Shown here: piece after piece, positions 56,387 through 64,000 of the stretch
How positions within the stretch are numbered: the stretch's first letter is position 1
Layout of the letters: every line of letters begins with the position of its first letter
Origin: Nansenia antarctica
Lineage: Eukaryota; Chordata; Actinopteri; Argentiniformes; Microstomatidae
DNA length: 64,000 nucleotides
Direction: 5' to 3'
Assembly (NCBI GenBank): GCA_963989245.1
Contig: OZ022351.1
Span: 28,811,726 to 28,875,725, forward strand
Position numbers and translations under genes: made by a program
The notes under the pieces: generated by a model
Seen by the model: only the letters and a program-made list of their open reading frames with translations
The model's database searches: none
Told to the model about the DNA's origin: nothing

Positions 56387-57243
56387 CAGTTTATGGTCAG
56401 ATATACCGTCATATGAAAAAAGAAAGGACACCCCATGAAAACCTTTTTCAACATTTCAACATATTGACATTCAATGTTCATTTAAAAAATATTGAGAGAT
56501 GGAGATAATATAACTAAACAAATAAAACTGGAAAGAAATCTTTAAAAAAACTATGATTTGTAAAATGTAATTAATCTACAAAATATTTTAATATTATTAT
56601 TTTATATATTATTTTCTAATAATTATTAGAACATTGTTAGAGATGATTTTGTCAAGAAGCTGAAGCGGATGTGGACCATGCAACATGACAATGACCCAAA
56701 ATATTCCAGTAAATCCACCAAGGAATGGCAAGGAAAAGAAAGAAATTGAGGTCTGGAAGTCCGAACCAGGATCTTAATACTATTGAGATGCTGTGGGGTG
56801 ATTTGAAACTGCATGCAAGACACCCCTGTGTATGCAAGACATCCTTCAAACACCCCTGTGCATGCAAGACACCCCTCAAACACCCCTGTCCATGCAAGAC
56901 ACCCCTTCATCACACAGCTGAAAGAATTCTGCATGCACGAGTGGGAAGAACTTCTCCCAATCAATGTCGGAGACAGGTAGACAATTATAGGAAACATCTA
57001 ATTGATGTTATTTCAGCCAAAGGGGACAATACCAGATATTAGGGCAGGGTGTCCTAACTTTTTCCTCAGTAAGAATTAGCATCTTTGTACATTTTCTGTT
57101 AATAAATGATAACAAAGTTATATTTTCATTGTTTGTGGTTCAATCACCTTTATATATATATTGTTTGAAATACAAAATATATGTCCATATTTCTTAAAAA
57201 GTAACTAAATATTTCATGGGGTTTCCCAATGTTTACATGACTG
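56387..57243 (+). mobile_element. Tc1/mariner-like transposon, decayed
   Basis: Ends are CAGT...ACTG flanked by TA. The subterminal inverted repeats include AAGGACACCCCATGAAA and its partner near 57210-57232. A transposase remnant at 56640-57042 retains the D-N-D-P-K-Y block and a degenerate LNTIEMLWGDL (normally followed by the last catalytic acid), with a stop between them. Inactive. Confidence 0.75.
56811..56908 (+). repeat. 30-bp minisatellite inside the transposase remnant
   Basis: About three units of CACCCCTGTGCATGCAAGA plus CACCCCTCAAA; gives a repeated CKTPLKHP-type peptide in the remnant frame. Confidence 0.75.
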
Positions 57244-57245
57244 TA

Positions 57246-58009
57246 ACTTGCAAATCTGCCTCTGTATTCTTAGGTTTCAATCATAATTAATAAATTGACT
57301 TTTGTCAGAGCAAATAAAATAAACATGTAGGTCCAGCTGAAACACACAGTTGCCACAGTATCTACACAGCATTAGAACAAATCAAGAATTAATGTATTTC
57401 ACCTAATGAGGACAATTCATACAATATGTGCACTTGACTCAACACTTTCTCCATAGTGAACAATTCTGCCAGTAAGAAAGCATCATACAGACACTTAAGT
57501 TAAGATTATTATTATTACTTTTAAATCACTCACCCATTATTGAAAAATGTTAAATGTGTTGATTTTATGACATCTTTCTAAATAGATGGATCAAGCTGTG
57601 ATGAGTTGTGTATACAGTAACGTTGTGCACTTTCAGTGTTGCCACTTTTATAAGTTGATGTGACGTGACACTTTCATTGAGCAACCATTCCTCTGGTCCC
57701 AATGCATTCTTTTTAATTGTTGTTTTACAAAAGACTCAGGGGTAATAGAACAACAAAAAAAGAACAACAAGGAACAAGGAAACCAAAGGGGATAATGAAG
57801 CCAAAACAAACGACAGAACGACATGCCTGGAATGCTCTAATGGGCCTGCGTGTAGAAGAGACAACAGAAGCCCTATACCGAGTACAGGTTCAACTATGAG
57901 TCAAATAACAAAAGTAACAAACAAATAACACAATTAACGTATGGCTTGGCTACAGGACTTTCAAAGTAACATCAAACACAACACAAAAGACGGCACACTG
58001 CTGGTTTGC
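57246..58009. other. No feature seen
   Basis: AT-rich intergenic sequence, with a possible old repeat near 57480-57620. No gene supported. Confidence 0.5.
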
Positions 58010-58140
58010 TTCCTACCTGGCGGGTCGCTCCTACCAGGTGACCTGGAGAGAATCGCTGTCTTCTCCACGAACCCTCACCCCTGGGGTACCCCAGGGCTCT
58101 GTGATTCATGATTTCTGATTTATTTAAAATAGGGACAATG

Positions 58141-58566
58141 ATGCCCCGCGGTGGCGCAGCGGTCTAAGCATTAGCCTCTAGTGCAAGCTGCCCACCGGGG
58201 ACTGGGATCGAATCCCGGTCTCGCCAGACCCGGATATGGCCGGGGCCCACAGGGAGCGGCATATTGAGCGGCCGCTCCCAAGGGGGGTATAGGACTATTT
58301 TCCGGACAAGGATCCGTCGCGCAACACCGCCCCCGTCTGGTGCTGGAGTAACGGTGTTGGGCTCGAGGAGCCAGACAGCCAGTCAGCTAGTCTGCCTGGC
58401 GATCTCCTCTGGGGCTGCCGGCCACGGGGTCGTGCGGCGGATCCTACGCAATAGGCAGGGGATAATTGGATGCTAGGTTGGGTGCAATTGGATACCAAAT
58501 TGGGTGAAAAAGGGATAAAATCAGAAAAATAAAATAAAAATAAATAGATAAATAAATAAATAAATA
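58141..58566 (+). mobile_element. tRNA-derived SINE inserted in the LINE
   Basis: tRNA-like head with A-box TGGCGCAGCGG and B-box GGATCGAATCC, a GC-rich body and an (AAATA)n tail. An exact 13-bp duplication AATAGGGACAATG flanks it (58128-58140, 58567-58579). Confidence 0.9.
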
Positions 58567-58639
58567 AATAGGGACAATGCACATTGATTAACAGACATGC
58601 TGTAAATGAGCCAGAATTAGCCGTTCTTTTCGTCTGCTG

Positions 58640-59505
58640 TCCCTGTCCTAGGGCCCCTACTGTTCTCCCTCTATACCAAGTCTCTGTCCTAGGGCCCCTA
58701 CTGTTCTCCCCCTATACCAGGTCTCTGTCCTAGGGCCCCTACTGTTCTCCCCCTATACCAGGTCTCTGTCCTAGGGCCCCTACTGTTCTCCCTCTATACC
58801 AAGTCTCTGTCCTAGGGCCCCTACTGTTCTCCCCCTATACCAAGTCTCTGTCCTAGGGCCCCTACTGTTCTCCCTCTATACCAAGTCTCTGTCCTAGGGC
58901 CCCTACTGTTCTCCCCCTATACCAGGTCTCTGTCCTAGGGCCCCTACTGTTCTCCCTCTATACCAGGTCTCTGTCCTAGGGCCCCTACTGTTCTCCCTCT
59001 ATACCAAGTCCCTGTCCTAGGGCCCCTACTGTTCTCCCCCTATACCAGGTCTCTGTCCTAGGGCCCCTACTGTTCTCCCTCTATACCAAGTCTCTGTCCT
59101 AGGGCCCCTACTGTTCTCCCCCTATGCCAGGTCTCTGTCCTAGGGCCCTTACTGTTCTCCCTCTATACCAAGTCTCTGTCCTAGGGCCCCTACTGTTCTC
59201 CCTCTATACCAGGTCTCTGTCCTAGGGCCCCTACTGTTCTCCCTCTATGCCAGGTCTCTGTCCTAGGGCCCCTACTGTTCTCCCCCTATGCCAAGTCTCT
59301 GTCCTCGGGCCCCTACTGTTCTCCCTCTATACCAGGTCTCTGTCCTAGGGCCCCTACTGTTCTCCCTCTATGCCAAGTCTCTGTCCTAGGGCCCCTACTG
59401 TTCTCCCCCTATGCCAGGTCTCTGTCCTAGGGCCCCTACTGTTCTCCCTCTATACCAGGTCTCTGTCCTAGGGCCCCTACTGTTCTCCCCCTATGCCAAG
59501 TCTCT
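58640..59505 (+). repeat. 41-bp minisatellite derived from an RT motif (about 21 units)
   Basis: Unit TCTCTGTCCTAGGGCCCCTA plus CTGTTCTCCCCCTATACCAGG. It encodes VLGPLLFSLY of the LINE reverse transcriptase in one frame. As 41 is not a multiple of three, each unit shifts the frame. Confidence 0.9.
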
Positions 59506-60195
59506 TGGCTCGGTAATCTCCTCACATGGGTTCTCCTACCACAGCTACGCAGATGACACTCAACTCTTCCTGTCATTCCCCCCCTCTGACCTACATGTGG
59601 CAACACGTGTCTCGGCATGTCTCGCTGACATCTCTACATGGATGTCAGCCCACCATCTCAAGCTCAACCTTAACAAGACTGAGCTACTCTTCATCCCTGG
59701 GAAAGCCTGCCCTCTCCAAGGCCTCTCCATCACAGTGAAGAACTCTACTGTAACCCCCTGCCAGAGAGCCAAGAACCTTGGAGTGATCCTAGACAACCGC
59801 CTATCCTGTGCAGAGAACATCGCGTCGACAGCACGCTGCTGCAGATTCTTCCTTTACAACAATCAGAAGGATACGACCATTCCTCACCAGAGAAGCAGCG
59901 CAACTCTTGATCCAGTCACTGGTCATCTCCCGCCTTGACTACGGCAACACACTCCTGGCCGGGCTCCCCGCCACCGCCATCAGACCTCTGCAGCTCATCC
60001 AGAATGCTGCTGCCTGTCTGGTGTTCAACCTCCCCAAGTTTTTTCATGTCACCCCTCTCCTTCGCACCCTACACTGGCTACCGATAGCAGCTCGCATCAG
60101 ATTCAAGACCCTGGTGCTTGCCTACCAGGCAGCAAAAGAGACAGCCCCTGCCTACCTGCAGGCAATGGTCACCCCCAAACTTTGGTCCTCCACGG

Positions 60196-61995
60196 TCAAA
60201 AAATTTAATCTTTTATCAAGATAGCCATGACTAGCATTACACTTATGTCTTGGAATGTGCGGGGCCTAAATTCCCTCAGACTTCCTTAGACTTCCTGCAG
60301 AGAAAAAAGATAGACGTGGCCTTCTTTCAGGAATCTCACCTTTTGGAAAAAGATGTTGGTAGATTACAGGATAAATATAACCATGTAAAAAAAACGGAAT
60401 CTTTAAAAAAAAAAAAAGGAATCTTTTATCAAGATAGCCACAGTTTTATAATCAGATTACTGAGCATACAAACGAAACGGAGACTTGGCGCCAGTATAAA
60501 GAAAACATTTATTTAACTGTTGATAAAGCGCCCATAGCAACATGCAACACTTCCTTAATGCTACCTATAACCTACAATTCCCCATAACCGAACACACAGG
60601 TGTATTGTCTTTGTATTGTCCGCTACATTACCTCAAGGCATGCACATGTGCACCTTTTTTCTTCTAATTGTAAAACAAAAAAGTCAGTGGTGATCATGGG
60701 GCTTATGGGGGGATTGGGGGGAGGGACAGGACCGTATGGTTGGAGCTCTTCGTTTAGTATGTTTAACTTAATTTTTTTTATCAAGATAGCCATGACTAGC
60801 ATTACACTTGTGCGGGGCCTACATTCCCTCAGACTTCCTGCAGAGAAAAAAGATAGACGTGGCCTTCTTTCAGGAATCTCACCTTTTGGAAAAAGATGTT
60901 GGTAGATTACAGGATAAATATAACCATGTAAAAAAAACGGAATCTTTAAAAAAAAAAAAGGAATCTTTTATCAAGATAGCCATGACTAGCATTACACTTA
61001 TGTCTTGGAATGTGCAGGGCCTAAATTCCCTCAGACTTCCTTAGACTTCCTGCAGAGAAAAAAGATAGACGTGGCCTTCTTTCAGGAATCTCACTTTTTG
61101 GAAAAAGATGTTGGTAGATTACAGGCTAAATATAACCATGTAAAAAAAACGGAATCTTTTATCAAGATAGCCATGTTTATAGCCACAGTTTTATAATCAG
61201 ATTACTGAGCATACAAACGAAACGGAGACTTGGCGCCAGTATAAAGAAAACATTTATTTAACTGTTGATAAAGCGCCCATAGCAACATGCAACACTTCCT
61301 TAAAGGCTACCTATAACCTACAATTCCCCATAACCGAACACACAGGTGTATTGTCTTTGTATTGTCCGCTACATTACCTCAAGTAAGGCATGCACATGTG
61401 CACCTTTTTTCTTCTAATTGTAAAACAGAAAAGTCAGTGGTGATCGTGGGGCTTATGGGGGGATTGGGGGGAGGGACAGGGCCGTATGGTTGGAGCTCTT
61501 CGTTTAGTATGTTTAACTTTTTTTTTTTTTATCAAGATAGCCATGACTAGCATTACACTTGTGCGGGGCCTAAATTCCCTCAGACTTCCTGCAGAGAAAA
61601 AAGATAGACGTGGCCTTCTTTCAGGAATCTCACCTTTTGGAAAAAGATGTTGGTAGATTACAGGATAAATATAACCATGTAAAAAAAAAAGGAATCTTAA
61701 AAAAAAAAAAGGAATCTTTTATCAAGATAGCCATGACTAGCATTGCACTTATGTCTTGGAATGTGCGGGGCCTAAATTCCCTCAGACTTCCTTAGACTTC
61801 CTGCAGAGAAAAAAGATAGACGTGGCCTTCTTTCAGGAATCTCACCTTTTGGAAAAAGATGTTGGTAGATTACAGGATAAATATTACCATGTAAAAAAAA
61901 ACAGGGGAGTAGTGATCGTTGCCAAGCGCAGCTTTCAGTTTATAGACCACAGGGCGGTCTTTGGCATAGTAGCGATCTCCTTGAAGCCTAAAAGG
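60196..61995 (+). mobile_element. Tandem broken L1-like 5' ends
   Basis: At least five partial copies start TTTATCAAGATAGCCATGAC and encode the start of an L1-type endonuclease (LMSWNVRGLNSL, then KKIDVAFFQESHLLEKDVG). They are separated by poly-A and by two copies of a 5' UTR-like segment (60438-60770, 61196-61525). All are truncated near a run of A residues; none is functional. Confidence 0.7.
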
Positions 61996-63305
61996 GCTCC
62001 TCTGGCGCTTTAACTCCACCCCTTTGCAGAATGAATCATTCCAAAAGGAAATGAAGGAACAACTACATGAGTTTATTGTAATTAATAAGCCATCTGTGGA
62101 TGAGCCTGGTATTCTCTGAAAAAAATTGCTGAACTGGAGACCAATATGACTCCGCATATTACCCCTGAGTTAGTTCTTAAAAGAGAAGTGATATTTAAAG
62201 ATATATACTTCTATACTTCTTTTTTAAGTATTTTTTTCTGAGTGTGGCAGTCCCACTCATATTTTTCATTATTTTTATTGACAGATACAGTAGAGATTTA
62301 GACAGGAAGGATGGGTGAGAGAGAGAGGAGGGATGACATGCAGGATATGTCCCCGGCCGGACAGGGCTGTTTGCCCTATCTCTCGAACCTGTCGCCCAGG
62401 CCGTTCGCCAGTCAGTCACCCATGATCCTATTACGGTCCACAACACCAAACATCACATATCACTGTATGCTGATGATATCCTTTTTTTTATTCCGAATAT
62501 CCCTCAGTCACTTTCCCACCTTCTAAATATCTTTAATAATTTCAGCCGAATTTTGGGTTACAAAATTAACTGGGGGAAATCAGCTCTATTGCCACTGAAT
62601 GCCTCAGCTAGACAGTTAGATATCCCAGTTGGTACCTTTTTGCATCTGGTATGGGAGTGCCCTGGAGCTGTTGATTTCTGGAGGACAGTTTGTGATGCAT
62701 TGTCCCTCATCCTGTCCAAACAGATCCTGCACATCACCTATTACTAAATGACAGTTCAACTCTGGATTTGAATATCAAACAAAGACGCATGTGGCTGGCC
62801 GGCCTTACAGCGGCCAAAAGGCTTACAGCTTGCAGGTGGAAGTCACTTGACCACGCATTTCTTGACCACGCAGAGGTGGATCTTGGACTTTATAGACATA
62901 GCCAGCATGGAACATTGGATAGCTAACAGGCATCAGGCAATCTCTGATAATATTTCTTGCTGGGACCAAAGCATCACCATTCTCAAGACGCTACTATAGG
63001 CTAATCTATTTGCTCCTTCCATGGGGTCCTGTGGGGTGGGGGTGGGTGGCGGGGGGGTTGTGATTGGGTGGGTGGGTGGGAGGTATTTGACGGGAGGGGC
63101 ATTTGTGGGAGGAGGGGGAGGTGGGGGACTATTGGGGGTAAAGGGAGATTGGGAAGGGGAGGTGAAAGGTTTATGGGAATTTTGTATTTGTACTGGTAAA
63201 CTGTATTTTTGTCATTCTATTTTCTCTTTTGTTTATTTGTATGTTACCACTCCCTTGTATTACTCCCTGAAATAATAATACAAAATTCATCAAAAAAAAA
63301 AAGAA
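61996..63305 (+). mobile_element. L1-like LINE, internally deleted, with 3' end
   Basis: Pieces of ORF2: Y-A-D-D-I-L at 62466-62483 followed by GYKINWGKSALLPL, then a jump to the C-terminal GTFLHLVWECPGAVDFW. After that come a G-rich 3' UTR (63018-63180) and a poly-A tail (63290-63304). A foreign insert lies at about 62230-62350. Confidence 0.65.
63018..63180 (+). repeat. G-rich tract in the L1-like 3' UTR
   Basis: Many GGG runs (GGTGGGTGGCGGGGGGG...), able in principle to form a G-quadruplex. G-rich 3' UTRs are typical of L1 elements. Confidence 0.7.
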
Positions 63306-63850
63306 AAGTCAATGGTCAGGATAACAATCTAATCATTATGTAATCGAGTCATTATAATTGACAAAACCAATAGGGCAGCTGTTCAGCCTGTTCCAGTGTT
63401 CTCTCAGTGCAGGCTACAGTACAGTACAGTCACAAGACACTGCTTATCATGCTCTTGTATCAGATGACCAGATATTATCTCACACACAGTCATTCACTCT
63501 CAATTTGTAGATGAAGTTTTAAGTTTGTCTATACACAAGTAATCATAACTTGTACAGTATGATGGTATCCCTCATCATTCTTGATAATCAAATGCTTTTT
63601 GTACCTGAGGAACATTTCAAAGGCAGATCCATCAAACAGGTTATCTGTCTTCATTGTATGTGGGTAAGAGAATAAGAAAAATAAGTAAAATATAATTCCT
63701 GTATAATTCCTGCTCATAGAAATTTGGCAAATTAGTTTTAAATTATTATCATTTTAAATGTCATTCATAGTACCATCATCGGCACACTATTGCATTGAGC
63801 ACACAGTATCCAGGAATTTTATTGCAGACAAATTATTGTAGAAAAACAAG
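63306..63850. other. No feature seen
   Basis: AT-rich DNA with no supported gene or recognisable repeat. Confidence 0.45.
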
Positions 63851-63852
63851 AC

Positions 63853-63925
63853 TTGTAAGTCAAGTTTATTTGTATAGCACATTTCATACAGGGCAATTCA
63901 AAGTGCTTTACATACACCACTAAAA
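63853..63925. mobile_element. LINE/SINE 3'-end fragment
   Basis: Contains TTTATTTGTATAGCACATTT and CAATTCAAAGTGCTTTACAT, a motif very common at the 3' ends of fish retroposons (reverse orientation). Only the fragment is present. Confidence 0.5.
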
Positions 63926-64000
63926 CAATACAGCAAGAGGAGGATAGTAAGAAGATAAAAACAATGGATATATATAGAAAATAAATAGATAGACGAATAA

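Larger units (their letters stand above)
58010..60195 (+). mobile_element. L2-like LINE ORF2 fragment, interrupted
   Basis: The pieces in order are a segment near 58015-58105 (SYLAGRSYQVTWRESLSS, then G-V-P-Q-G-S-V), a SINE insertion, a 41-bp minisatellite, then RT with Y-A-D-D at 59546-59557, and the C-terminal SRLDYGNTLLAGLP and HWLPIAARIRFK segments in a shifted frame. Inactive. Confidence 0.75.

Noticed and set aside
58141..58230. Functional tRNA gene
   Set aside because: Has A and B boxes but is the head of a SINE with a long body, A-rich tail and 13-bp target duplication.
58264..58582. Small proteins in 58264-58582
   Set aside because: They translate the second SINE body and its A-rich tail.

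Overview
The window looks like vertebrate genomic DNA, most likely from a teleost fish. The evidence is short multi-exon genes with GT-AG introns, tRNA-derived SINEs with poly-A or simple tails, fish-type L2/CR1-like and L1-like LINE pieces, a Tc1-type transposon, palindromic MITE-like elements, and a large endogenous retrovirus with gamma-type Pol and Env features. No species is claimed.

Layout. (1) 1-10434, plus strand: the 3' part of a mucin-like cell-surface gene ('gene A'). It alternates Thr/Ser/Pro-rich 33-bp tandem-repeat exons with SEA domains and ends in a hydrophobic C-terminal exon. (2) 10468-12234: intergenic DNA with an old LINE 3' end. (3) 12235-26078: a complete provirus with 675-bp LTRs that look identical, a 4-bp target duplication, a 3.4-kb leader, and open gag, pol and env. 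Gag and pol share a frame across a UAG. Pol carries a region of about 190 residues between protease and reverse transcriptase with two H-x-T-L motifs resembling a 2H phosphoesterase. (4) 26079-30198: small repeats and the promoter plus first exon of an apparently ciliary (ASH/MSP-like) gene with an RFX X-box. (5) 30199-55767, minus strand: 'gene B', an inverted paralog of gene A that is complete from signal peptide to stop and poly-A signal. Every proposed splice junction agrees in phase, and together they predict about 7,100 residues. (6) 55768-64000: a repeat graveyard of SINEs, a Tc1-like element, an L2-like LINE with a 41-bp minisatellite grown from its RT motif, and tandem broken L1-like 5' ends.

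Genes A and B lie tail to tail and share exon order, splice phases and even intron-borne palindromic elements, so they arose by inverted duplication. The provirus landed later in the spacer. The repeat exons are built so that unit gain or loss, and probably internal splicing, keep the reading frame. Each unit carries a phase-1 donor-like CTG|GT and a phase-1 acceptor-like CAG|TC.

The candidates most worth following are the 2H-like region in Pol, the stem around the gag-pol UAG, the frame-safe repeat exons with migrated splice sites, and the young intact provirus with unusual LTR ends.
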